A stretch of 8,499 nt of DNA from DASVBJ01 sp036375895 (GTDB lineage Bacteria > Actinomycetota > Actinomycetes > JACCUZ01). The notes under the pieces were generated by a model. That model saw only the letters and a program-made list of their open reading frames with translations. It was not told the origin of the DNA and did not search any database. The translations under genes and the position numbers were made by a program. How positions within the stretch are numbered: position 1 is the stretch's first letter; each line of letters starts with the position of its first letter. The stretch spans positions 1 through 8,499 of the forward strand of contig DASVBJ010000183.1 of assembly GCA_036375895.1 (NCBI GenBank), given 5' to 3'. Shown in pieces: positions 1 to 5,668 of this stretch.

Positions 1-12
1 CCGGTCTGGACG

Positions 13-18
13 TAGGGT
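13..18 (+). promoter_or_regulatory. Possible -10 element upstream of the metalloprotease gene
   Basis: TAGGGT matches the actinobacterial TANNNT -10 pattern and lies 37 bp before the GTG start at 56. The matching -35 region would fall off the window edge, so it cannot be judged. This is only a short pattern match. Confidence 0.2.
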
Positions 19-43
19 CACGCCAGTCGAACTGCCCGGACGT

Positions 44-48
44 GGAGG
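44..48 (+). promoter_or_regulatory. Shine-Dalgarno GGAGG of the metalloprotease gene
   Basis: GGAGG lies 7 nt before the GTG at 56. It fixes that GTG as the start and places a clean signal peptide at the protein's N-terminus. Confidence 0.7.
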
Positions 49-55
49 TTCTGTC

Positions 56-1096
56 GTGCATGTCACCTCGAAGCGGCGGATCTCCGCCGCATCCGCAGCC
101 GCCGTCGCGGCCGTCATCGCCTCGGTCGTGGCCACCCCGTCGGCCGGCTCGGCGGCCGACAGCACCGCGACCGGCTCGGTCTTCTTCGTCAACCCGGTGC
201 AGTCCACCGGCGACCAGACGCTGACCGACCAGAAGGACTCGGACGCCGCGGTCCCGGACTCGGCGTACCAAACGGTGACGCTCACCAACCTCGACGGGAG
301 CGGCTACCTGCGCGGCGACTACGCCTACGTGCGCAACGAGACCGGCGACCCGGCCTACTCGCCCACCGGCGACTTCACCTACACCCGCCACGACGACCGC
401 TTCGAGCAGGTGATGGCCTACTACTGGGTCACCGAGGCGCAGAAGTACCTGCAGGGTCTCGGCTTCGGCAGCGAGCTGCCCGCCGTCAACGACGAGCCGC
501 AGGACGTGCGCATCAACCAGTGGGGCCAGGACAACTCCTACTCCTGGGACAAGCACGACGTGCTGCGGTTCGGCAAGGGCGGCGTGGACGACGCCGAGGA
601 CGGCGAGGTGGTGCTCCACGAGTACGGCCACGCGGTGCAGGACGCGCAGGTGGCGAGCTTCGGCACGTCCCTGGACGCCGGGTCGATCGGCGAGGGCTTC
701 GGCGACTACCTCGCGGTGACGGTCGGGCTCGCCGTGGCCGGGACGCCCGCACCCGGCATCGACCCCGCCTGCGTCGCCGACTGGGACTCCGTGTCGTACA
801 CGTCCGGCCCCGAGCACTGCCTGCGCAAGGTCAACCAGGACCTCACCATCGAGGACCGCCGGAACCGGGTCCACTTCGACGGGCAGATCTGGTCAAGGGC
901 GCTCTGGGACATCCGCCAGGCGCTCGGCGCGCACGTCGCCGACCGCATCATCATCAACGCCCAGTTCGACTTCGCCGCGGACACGTCGTTCGCCGACGCG
1001 GCCGACGCGACCGTGGCGACGGCGCAGGAGATGTACGGCGCCTCCGCAGCCGCCGTCGTCCGTCAGGCGTTCGTCGACCGGCACATCCTCACCTGA
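56..1096 (+). CDS. Secreted HExxH zinc metalloprotease (M36/fungalysin-like)
   Basis: This 346-residue protein is predicted to be an exported zinc endopeptidase. Residues 1-33 form a Sec-type signal peptide: a KRR n-region, an Ala/Val-rich core and an AGSA-type cleavage site. The catalytic motif HEYGH supplies zinc ligands H188 and H192 and catalytic E189. E213, in GSIGEGFGDY, is the likely third ligand, giving a gluzincin arrangement. Further on, the stretch with HFDGQIWSRALWDIR (about 279-293) resembles the substrate-side helix seen in M36-type and related bacterial metallopeptidases. There are only two cysteines, C239 and C255, close enough for one disulfide outside the cell. The start is GTG with GGAGG 7 nt upstream. 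The protein is much shorter than classical fungalysins and has no evident long FTP propeptide, so the exact family is uncertain. The metalloprotease call is firm; the substrate is unknown. Transcription probably ends at the hairpin at 1106-1148. Confidence 0.85.
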   Translation: MHVTSKRRISAASAAAVAAVIASVVATPSAGSAADSTATGSVFFVNPVQSTGDQTLTDQKDSDAAVPDSAYQTVTLTNLDGSGYLRGDYAYVRNETGDPAYSPTGDFTYTRHDDRFEQVMAYYWVTEAQKYLQGLGFGSELPAVNDEPQDVRINQWGQDNSYSWDKHDVLRFGKGGVDDAEDGEVVLHEYGHAVQDAQVASFGTSLDAGSIGEGFGDYLAVTVGLAVAGTPAPGIDPACVADWDSVSYTSGPEHCLRKVNQDLTIEDRRNRVHFDGQIWSRALWDIRQALGAHVADRIIINAQFDFAADTSFADAADATVATAQEMYGASAAAVVRQAFVDRHILT

Positions 1097-1105
1097 GGCG
1101 GCACG

Positions 1106-1148
1106 GCTGGAAGGGCCCGGACGGTCTTCGCGTCAGGGCCCTTCCAGC
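1106..1148. terminator. Bidirectional hairpin terminator between convergent genes
   Basis: A perfect 13-bp stem (1106-1118 with 1136-1148) can be extended inside by GACG/CGTC (1120-1123 with 1131-1134), leaving a 7-nt loop. It starts 10 bp after the protease stop codon. It also contains the last codons and TGA (1133-1135) of the minus-strand gene, so the 3' arm doubles as coding sequence. There is no T-tract on either side, as is common for actinobacterial terminators. The structure is directly visible; the function is inferred. Confidence 0.75.
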
Positions 1149-1867
1149 GCTTCGTGCAGCGCGTCCCTCGCACCGAGGAGCGACGGGCCGTACCACGTGA
1201 GCAGACGGCCCGACACGCAACGGACGGGGACACCCCAGCCGCCGAACACCTCGATGCCCTCCTCGACCGTGAACGCGTAGGGCTCGTCGGGCAGCACGAC
1301 CAGGTCGACGTCTCGTCCCCGGGCCTCACCCAGCTCGACGCGTGGGTACCGCTGCTCGCTGGTGGCGTACACGTGATCGACGCCGAGGCGCGCGAGCACG
1401 TCACCGGCGAACGTGTCCCGGCCCAGGCTCATCCAGGGCCGTCGCCAGATGGGCACGAACGCGCGCCGGCGCGGCCCGGTGCTCGGCCGGTCCCACTCCG
1501 CCGTGGCCGCCTCCAGCCATCCGGGCCGTCGGACGCGGCACACGTCGAACATGCGCCCCAGCGATACGAGGGCGCCCGGCACGGTGCGCGGCGCGGTCAC
1601 CCAGACGGTCAGGCCCGCGGCGCGCAACGCCTCGATGTCCTCGGCCCGGTTCTCCTCCTCGTTCGCCACGACGACGTCGGGGCGCAGAGCGGTCACCGCC
1701 TCGAGGTCGGGGTTCTTCGTGCCGCGCACCCGGGTCACCGCCAGACCGGCAGGCTCCGTGCACCAGTCCGTCGCGCCGACCAACAGGCCTGGCGCCGACG
1801 TCGCGAGTGACTCGGTGAGCGAGGGCACGAGCGAGACGACGCGCGACACCGCGGTGGGCGGCGACAT
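1133..1867 (-). CDS. Cytosolic helical-backbone metal receptor (BtuF/TroA-like, PF01497-type)
   Basis: This 244-residue protein resembles the periplasmic-binding fold used for cobalamin and iron-siderophore capture (BtuF/FecB class). Family signatures are the opening RVVSLVPSLTESL, then GTKNPDLEAVTALRPDVVVA, which is the usual 'PD-E-I-L-A-L-KPDLV' step, and later PWMSLGRDTFAGDVLARLGVD. No signal peptide or lipobox is present, so it should be cytosolic, unlike transporter receptors. Many actinobacterial genomes carry such soluble copies, annotated as cobalamin-binding or helical backbone metal receptor proteins. The ligand is not known from sequence. I chose the ATG at 1867 because the homology begins just after it. 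An in-frame GTG at 1912 would add 15 residues (259 in total) and overlap npdG by 17 bp. Neither start has a strong Shine-Dalgarno. It follows npdG by 28 bp on the same strand, so the two are probably co-transcribed. Confidence 0.8.
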   Translation of the reverse strand: MSPPTAVSRVVSLVPSLTESLATSAPGLLVGATDWCTEPAGLAVTRVRGTKNPDLEAVTALRPDVVVANEEENRAEDIEALRAAGLTVWVTAPRTVPGALVSLGRMFDVCRVRRPGWLEAATAEWDRPSTGPRRRAFVPIWRRPWMSLGRDTFAGDVLARLGVDHVYATSEQRYPRVELGEARGRDVDLVVLPDEPYAFTVEEGIEVFGGWGVPVRCVSGRLLTWYGPSLLGARDALHEALEGP

Positions 1868-1895
1868 CTGACGTCCGGTGTCGTCGCGACAGGGC

Positions 1896-2564
1896 TCAGA
1901 CGTCGGTGACACGTAGACCGGCGTGCGCCTTGTAGCGGCGGTTGACCGAGATGAGGTTGGCGGTCAGCGCCTCGACCTGGTGCGCGTTGCGCAGGCGCCC
2001 GGCGTAGACGCCGCGCATCCCCGGCACTGCGTCGGCAAGTGCCTGCACCAGGTCGGTGGCCTCGCGGTCGTCGCCGAGCACGAGCACGTCCGTGTCGACC
2101 AACGGGCGCTGCTCGTCGAGCAGCTGCACCGACGAGACGTGGTGGAACGCACCCGTGACGCGGCTGTCGGGCAGCAGCGCCGCCGCTTGCTGGCAGGCGC
2201 TGCCCTCGGCGACCGCGAGGGGGTAGGCACCCTGCTTGTCGAAGCCGAGCGGGTTGACGCAGTCGACCACGACCTTGCCGGCCAACGGCTCCCGCAGGGA
2301 CGCCAGCAGCTCGGCGTGGCCCTCCCACGGCACCGCGACGATGACGACGTCGGCCTCCCGCGCGCACGTCGAGTTGTCCGCGCCGCGCACGCCGTCGGGC
2401 AGGCCCGCCGCCGCGGCGGCCGCCCGCTCCGCGGAACGGGAGCCGATGACGACCTTCAGACCGGCGGTGGCAAAGCGCCGCGCCAGCCCGCGACCCTGGT
2501 CGCCGGTGCCGCCGAGCACGCCGATCGTGAGCCTGGTCGGGTCCGGCGCCGCAGAGTCCGTCAT
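1896..2564 (-). CDS. npdG: NADPH-dependent F420 reductase (F420:NADP+ oxidoreductase)
   Basis: This 222-residue cytosolic enzyme transfers hydride between NADPH and coenzyme F420, supplying F420H2 to F420-dependent reductases in actinobacteria. It has a single Rossmann domain opening with TIGVLGGTGDQGRGLARR (residues 13-30), whose GGTGDQG is a hallmark of the Fno/NpdG family. VVIGSRS (38-44) follows and is the usual NADP-phosphate binding strand and loop. VVIVAVPWEGH and VVVDCVNPLG carry the family's later strands, and FHHVSS follows in the F420-binding half. Length fits the family (about 210-230). The start is ATG with AGGA (minus strand, 2575-2572) 7 nt upstream. That Shine-Dalgarno lies inside an inverted repeat (2567-2593). 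The gene is divergent from the 222-residue unknown at 2610 and upstream of the metal-receptor gene. It implies that the organism makes F420, although no F420 biosynthesis gene is in this window. Confidence 0.93.
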   Translation of the reverse strand: MTDSAAPDPTRLTIGVLGGTGDQGRGLARRFATAGLKVVIGSRSAERAAAAAAGLPDGVRGADNSTCAREADVVIVAVPWEGHAELLASLREPLAGKVVVDCVNPLGFDKQGAYPLAVAEGSACQQAAALLPDSRVTGAFHHVSSVQLLDEQRPLVDTDVLVLGDDREATDLVQALADAVPGMRGVYAGRLRNAHQVEALTANLISVNRRYKAHAGLRVTDV

Positions 2565-2566
2565 GT

Positions 2567-2593
2567 GTCGATCCTGTCAGCAGGAGCATCGAC
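2567..2593. promoter_or_regulatory. Inverted repeat over the npdG ribosome-binding site
   Basis: GTCGATCCTG (2567-2576) pairs with CAGG (2581-2584) and ATCGAC (2588-2593). This gives a 10-bp stem with a TCAG loop and a 3-nt bulge. On the npdG transcript, the Shine-Dalgarno AGGA is one of the paired strands. The repeat also sits in the 45-bp gap between two divergent genes, where an operator could lie. The pairing is visible; any regulatory role is inference. Confidence 0.4.
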
Positions 2594-2609
2594 CGGGCAG
2601 CATGGGTCC

Positions 2610-3278
2610 GTGGATGCCGCCAGGGTGCACGTGTTGCGCGAGCTGCTCGCGACGACGGGCTGGGTCGAACGCACGCGCGACTTCGCGCGTTCGTTGCGGC
2701 GGTCGAGCGTCGAGCCAGGCAGCCTGCTGCTCGTCGGCACACCCAGCGAGGAGCCCTGGCATCTCGCCGCGCACCTCGACGACGAGGCGCGGCTGTCCGG
2801 CCTGCCCGGTCTCTCGCCGACCCTGGTGCGCTGGTCTCCCCCGCCAAGTGCGCCCGCCCACCTGTCGGTCGGGCTCGCCCGGCTCGAGGCCGCCAGGCGG
2901 GGCGAGACGCTGTTCGTCGTCGCGCCGGAGGCCGCACCGGACCAGCTGCTAGAGCGGGTCTCCGACGCGCGCCTGGTAGGCGCCACGATCCTGTCGATCG
3001 ACGACGGCGACGCCGAGCTGGGCGGGCTCGCCCACGACCGACTGGTCGTGCCCGGCGTGACGTCCCCGCGGTCCGACCGCGCCGACCGCGCCGACCTCGT
3101 GGTCCCGTCGCTCACGACGCCGTCCAGCGCCCGGCTGACCGCCGGACCTGTGGTGGACATGGAGACCGTGCAGCACCTCGTCAGCGTCGCCGCCGGCGAA
3201 GGCACCGATCGCGGCTCACTGCGCGACAGGCTGGCGCGACTGCTCGACAAGGTGAGCGGACCGGTCCCAGAGCGGTAA
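2610..3278 (+). CDS. Conserved-type hypothetical protein, 222 aa
   Basis: I do not recognise this protein. Its coding character is supported by G/C-rich third positions throughout, its divergent arrangement with npdG and its tidy end 42 bp before the next gene. It shows an alpha/beta pattern: an N-terminal helical stretch (ARVHVLRELLATTGW), then hydrophobic strands GSLLLVG, ETLFVVAP, ATILSIDDGD and HDRLVVPG spaced by helices. It ends in a charged helix (SLRDRLARLLDKV). There is no signal peptide, membrane segment, cysteine cluster or nucleotide-binding loop. A short Asp/Arg repeat, SDRADRADL, lies near residues 153-161. The start GTG at 2610 lacks a good Shine-Dalgarno. Other in-frame GTGs at 2625 and 2631 are possible, and the frame stays open further upstream across npdG, which I regard as accidental. 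It may be co-transcribed with the MFS gene. Confidence 0.7.
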   Translation: MDAARVHVLRELLATTGWVERTRDFARSLRRSSVEPGSLLLVGTPSEEPWHLAAHLDDEARLSGLPGLSPTLVRWSPPPSAPAHLSVGLARLEAARRGETLFVVAPEAAPDQLLERVSDARLVGATILSIDDGDAELGGLAHDRLVVPGVTSPRSDRADRADLVVPSLTTPSSARLTAGPVVDMETVQHLVSVAAGEGTDRGSLRDRLARLLDKVSGPVPER

Positions 3279-3320
3279 AGCGCTCGCGTAGGGCCCCGCC
3301 TGCCGCCACGATTGTCGCCC

Positions 3321-4712
3321 GTGACCGACCGTCCCCCGGAGGAGCCCCGGCTCTCGCCCGACCCCATCGCGGCGATCCCTGCCGAGGCGCTGCCGACCGG
3401 CCGGCCTCCTGAGCTGCCATCCCCGCCTCGCGCCCGGCGTCTGCACCTCGACGTCCGCCCGCTGCGCGGGTCGCGCGACTTCCGGCTGCTCTGGTCCGCG
3501 GGTGCGGTGTCGTTCCTCGGGACGATGGTCACCTACGTCGCCGTGCCGTTCCAGGTGTACGACCTCACCGGCTCCACCCTCGCGGTCGGCCTGCTGGGGG
3601 TGGCCGAGTTCGTCCCGCTTCTCCTCTTCGGCCTGTGGGGCGGGGCGCTGGCCGACGCCGTCGACCGACGCCAGATGGTGCTCGTCACGGAAGCCGCCCT
3701 GATGGTGCTCTCCGGCCTGCTTGTGGTGAACGCGCTGCTGCCCGAGCCCCAGGTGTGGGTCTTCTTCGTCGTGGCCGCACTCGTCGCCGCCCTCGACGGC
3801 CTTCAGCGACCGTCCCTCGAGGCGCTCATCCCGCGCATCGTCCCGCACGACCAGCAGCCGGCCGCAGCCGCGCTCAACACACTGCGGTTCAACATCGGGA
3901 GCATCGCCGGCCCGGCACTCGGCGGCGTCCTCGTCGCGACGGTCGGACCCGCCTCGGCGTACGGCCTCGACCTCGTGACGTTCCTCGTGTCCCTCGTCGC
4001 GCTGTCGATGATGCGCGCCGTCCCGCCGCCGACGGATGCCGAGCGACCGAGCCTGCGCGGCATCGCCGAGGGACTGCGCTACGCGATGTCGCGCAAGGAG
4101 CTGCTCGGCACGTACGTCGTCGACATCGCGGCGATGCTGTTCGCGATGCCGCTCGCGCTGTTTCCGGCGATCGCCAAGGACGTCCTGGATGCCCCGTGGT
4201 CCCTGGGTCTTCTCTACTCCGCCGGCTCGGTCGGCTCGCTGCTCGCGACGGTGACGAGCGGGTGGACGAGCCATGTGCACCACCACGGCCGCGCCGTGGC
4301 GTACGCCGCCGTCGCTTGGGGCGCGGCCATCACCGCGTTCGGTCTCAGTGGCAACGTGTGGCTTGCCGTCGGCTTCCTGATGCTCGCCGGCGCGGCCGAC
4401 ATGGTGAGCGGAATCTTCCGGATGACTATCTGGAACCAGACCATCCCCGACGAGCTTCGCGGTCGTCTCGCCGGCATCGAGCTGTTGTCGTACTCGACCG
4501 GACCACTCCTCGGAAACGCGCGCGCGGGTGGCGTCGCTGCGATCTGGTCAGTGCGTGGATCCGTTGTGTCTGGCGGGATTCTGTGTGTCGGGTCGGTCAT
4601 TGCGCTCGCTGCTTTCCTGCCGCAGTTCATGGCGTATGACGAACGCACCAACGAGCACGCACGGCGTCAGCGACAGCTACGAGACAAGCAGGCGACTGCG
4701 CAGACCGAGTGA
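3321..4712 (+). CDS. MFS transporter, EntS/MFS_3-type exporter
   Basis: This 463-residue integral membrane protein is of the major facilitator superfamily, probably a proton-driven exporter of a small molecule. After an unusual Pro/Arg-rich cytosolic tail (about residues 1-50), the first helix begins at DFRLLWSAGAVSFLG, a typical start for the EntS/MFS_3 branch. The loop motif GGALADAVDRRQ (from residue 107) is MFS motif A between helices 2 and 3. About ten to twelve hydrophobic segments follow, with RFNIGSIAGPALGGVL in helix 5 and IPDELRGRLAGIELLSYSTGPLLGN in the second half, both characteristic of this branch. The substrate is unknown; siderophore or drug export is only a family-level suggestion. 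The GTG at 3321 is chosen. A TTG at 3312 would add three residues, and neither start has a clear Shine-Dalgarno. The last 50 or so codons are noticeably less G/C-biased than the rest. Confidence 0.88.
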   Translation: MTDRPPEEPRLSPDPIAAIPAEALPTGRPPELPSPPRARRLHLDVRPLRGSRDFRLLWSAGAVSFLGTMVTYVAVPFQVYDLTGSTLAVGLLGVAEFVPLLLFGLWGGALADAVDRRQMVLVTEAALMVLSGLLVVNALLPEPQVWVFFVVAALVAALDGLQRPSLEALIPRIVPHDQQPAAAALNTLRFNIGSIAGPALGGVLVATVGPASAYGLDLVTFLVSLVALSMMRAVPPPTDAERPSLRGIAEGLRYAMSRKELLGTYVVDIAAMLFAMPLALFPAIAKDVLDAPWSLGLLYSAGSVGSLLATVTSGWTSHVHHHGRAVAYAAVAWGAAITAFGLSGNVWLAVGFLMLAGAADMVSGIFRMTIWNQTIPDELRGRLAGIELLSYSTGPLLGNARAGGVAAIWSVRGSVVSGGILCVGSVIALAAFLPQFMAYDERTNEHARRQRQLRDKQATAQTE

Positions 4713-4726
4713 CACTCGCAAACGAG
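4706..4726 (+). other. Alternative short hairpins at the MFS stop codon
   Basis: CGAGT-GAC-ACTCG (4706-4718) is a perfect 5-bp hairpin around the stop codon. The same CTCG (4715-4718) can instead pair with CGAG (4723-4726) across CAAA. The two are mutually exclusive and weak. It may be a poor terminator or chance. Confidence 0.25.
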
Positions 4727-4781
4727 AACACGCGAAATGCTGGCAACGGTCGCGACGTAGTGCGATCTTTGCGTGAAGAGA

Positions 4782-4804
4782 ACGTCGACCACCGGGTCCG
4801 ACGT
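4782..4804 (+). promoter_or_regulatory. Leader hairpin upstream of the H1-like gene
   Basis: ACGTCGACC (4782-4790) pairs with GGTC-C-GACGT (4795-4804), giving 9 bp with one bulged C and an ACCG loop. It ends 9 nt before the GGGAGG ribosome-binding site of the H1-like gene and 70 bp after the MFS stop codon. It could terminate the MFS transcript, stabilise the H1-like mRNA or tune its translation. No U-tract follows. Confidence 0.4.
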
Positions 4805-4813
4805 CCTGAACGC

Positions 4814-4819
4814 GGGAGG
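4814..4819 (+). promoter_or_regulatory. Shine-Dalgarno GGGAGG of the H1-like gene
   Basis: GGGAGG lies 5 nt before the GTG at 4825. It is the strongest ribosome-binding site in the window, fitting an abundant DNA-binding protein, and it selects GTG 4825 over the out-of-frame GTG at 4823. Confidence 0.65.
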
Positions 4820-4824
4820 CGCGT

Positions 4825-5397
4825 GTGCCGGCGAAAGAAGAAGAGACCACTGCAAAGGTGACTCGAGCCGCGACCAGTTCCACGCGGAAGACCACCACGG
4901 CGAAGGCGACGAGGTCCGCCGCCAAGAAGACCACCAAGAAGGCAGCCGCCAAGAAGACGGTCGCGAAGCGGGCGACCGCGAAGAAGGCAACCACAGCTCG
5001 TCCGGCGAAGAAGGCCACCGCCAAGAGGGCCACCAAGAAGACGACGGCGAAGAAGACCGTCGCAAAGAAGGCGACCGCGAAGAAGGCCACCACCACGGCG
5101 CGCGCGGCCAAGAAGGCACCCGCCAAGAAGACGGCGGCGAAGAAGGCACCGGCCAAGAGGCCAGCTGCCAAGAAGACCACCGCCGCCAAGCGGACCACGG
5201 CCAAGAAGACCACCGCCGCCAAGCGGACGACGGCCAAGAAGACCACCGCCGCCAAGCGGACGGCGACCAAGAAGACAGCGCCGGCCCGCAAGACGGCGGC
5301 CAAGAAGGCGCCGGCAAGGAAGACCGCGACGAAGCGGACCGCCGCCACGAAGACCACGGCCCGCAAGGCCACGAAGAAGGCGACCGCGCGGCGCTGA
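4825..5397 (+). CDS. Histone H1-like Lys/Ala/Thr-rich nucleoid protein
   Basis: This 190-residue, extremely basic, low-complexity protein is made almost wholly of AKK, AKR, TAKK and PAKK units. I count 51 lysines and 17 arginines against 3 acidic residues, all in the EEE at positions 5-7. It has no aromatic residues and no globular domain. Such (P)AKKA repeats resemble the C-terminal tail of eukaryotic histone H1, of actinobacterial HupB and of chlamydial Hc2. They bind DNA non-specifically and compact the nucleoid. Here the tail stands alone, with no HU domain before it. The start is GTG with GGGAGG 5 nt upstream, and a leader hairpin lies just before that. The gene ends at a strong hairpin (5412-5442). 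Residues about 115-147 are encoded by a 33-bp tandem repeat. Long open frames on the opposite strand here are artefacts of the repeats. The name is by composition, not by a fold. Confidence 0.85.
   Translation: MPAKEEETTAKVTRAATSSTRKTTTAKATRSAAKKTTKKAAAKKTVAKRATAKKATTARPAKKATAKRATKKTTAKKTVAKKATAKKATTTARAAKKAPAKKTAAKKAPAKRPAAKKTTAAKRTTAKKTTAAKRTTAKKTTAAKRTATKKTAPARKTAAKKAPARKTATKRTAATKTTARKATKKATARR
5167..5265 (+). repeat. Three tandem 33-bp repeats inside the H1-like gene
   Basis: Copies begin at 5167, 5200 and 5233. Each starts GCCAAGAAGACCACCGCCGC and encodes an 11-residue unit of the AKKTTAAKRTT type. The first two differ by a base or two and the third diverges at its 3' end. The near-identity at DNA level suggests recent slippage or unequal recombination, so copy number could vary between strains. 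Confidence 0.75.
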
Positions 5398-5411
5398 CCG
5401 CAGGCAACGTG

Positions 5412-5442
5412 TGAGGGCCGCCCCCGCCGGGGGCGGCCCTCA
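5412..5442. terminator. Bidirectional hairpin terminator between the H1-like and 59-aa genes
   Basis: A perfect 14-bp G/C-rich stem (5412-5425 with 5429-5442) closes a GCC loop. It lies 14 bp after the H1-like stop codon and 19 bp after the stop of the convergent minus-strand gene, so it can serve both. No T-tract follows on either side. Confidence 0.85.
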
Positions 5443-5461
5443 TGCGTTCCGGGCGTCTCGC

Positions 5462-5641
5462 CTAGTCGTCGTCCTTCCACTTCGGGTCGCTGTCCCACTC
5501 CTCGGTGCGCTCCCTCGCGTGCTCGATCGCGCGGGCCGCCTCCTCGGAGGTCGCATAGGGACCCATCCGGTCGATGTTCGCGCAGCCGCTGCCCTTCTCG
5601 ACGGTGTTGTGCTTCAGGCAGTAGAACCACTCATCGGTCAT
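5462..5641 (-). CDS. Small conserved-type protein, 59 aa
   Basis: The minus strand reads ATG at 5641 to TAG at 5464-5462 and encodes 59 residues. The protein begins MTDEWFYCLKHNTVEKG, continues with GCANIDRMGPYATSEEAARAI, and ends in an acidic, Trp-containing tail (EEWDSDPKWKDDD). The layout fits a class of small actinobacterial proteins often annotated as hypothetical or SPOR-domain-like: an aromatic N-terminus, then GPY, then a helix with SxEEAxxA, then a W-D tail. C8, H11 and C20 might bind a metal, but a fourth ligand is not evident. The GPYAT-EEAARAIEHAR part resembles the strand-helix unit of SPOR-like folds. There is no signal peptide or membrane segment. It lies divergent to map across 35 bp and ends at the shared hairpin. 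Function unknown. Confidence that it is a real gene comes from codon bias, its position and the family-like pattern. Confidence 0.72.
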   Translation of the reverse strand: MTDEWFYCLKHNTVEKGSGCANIDRMGPYATSEEAARAIEHARERTEEWDSDPKWKDDD

Positions 5642-5658
5642 GGCCCCATCGTGCCCGC

Positions 5659-5668
5659 AAACTAGACT
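5659..5668. promoter_or_regulatory. Overlapping divergent -10 elements between map and the 59-aa gene
   Basis: On the plus strand, TAGACT (5663-5668) fits TANNNT and lies 8 nt before the map ATG. A start site 6-7 nt after it would fall at or next to the A of the ATG, and no Shine-Dalgarno is present. On the minus strand, TAGTTT (5664-5659) also fits and would give a leader of about 11 nt for the 59-residue gene. The two boxes share the TA at 5663-5664. Pattern-based inference. Confidence 0.4.

Noticed and set aside
1923..2609. Upstream extension of the 2610 gene to a 451-residue protein
   Set aside because: The added part is antisense to npdG and has no family features; the compositional change coincides with the GTG at 2610.
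1735..2937. 400-residue minus-strand open frame
   Set aside because: Arg/Ala-rich shadow of npdG and the 2610 gene in another frame. It lacks domain motifs and conflicts with the well-supported NpdG frame.
3270..3285. GAGCG/CGCTC hairpin at the stop codon of the 2610 gene
   Set aside because: Only 5 bp with a 6-nt loop, expected by chance at this G/C content.
3216..4286. 356-residue minus-strand open frame opposite the MFS gene
   Set aside because: Composition is Arg/His/Glu/Asp-rich as expected for the complement of a G/C-biased membrane protein gene. The plus strand shows clear MFS motifs.
4667..5630. Long minus-strand open frames (258 and 317 residues) opposite the H1-like gene
   Set aside because: They are mirror images of the AAG/GCC repeats, rich in Trp-Pro-Ser or Phe-Leu-Ala-Val, and they cross both a terminator and the 59-residue gene.
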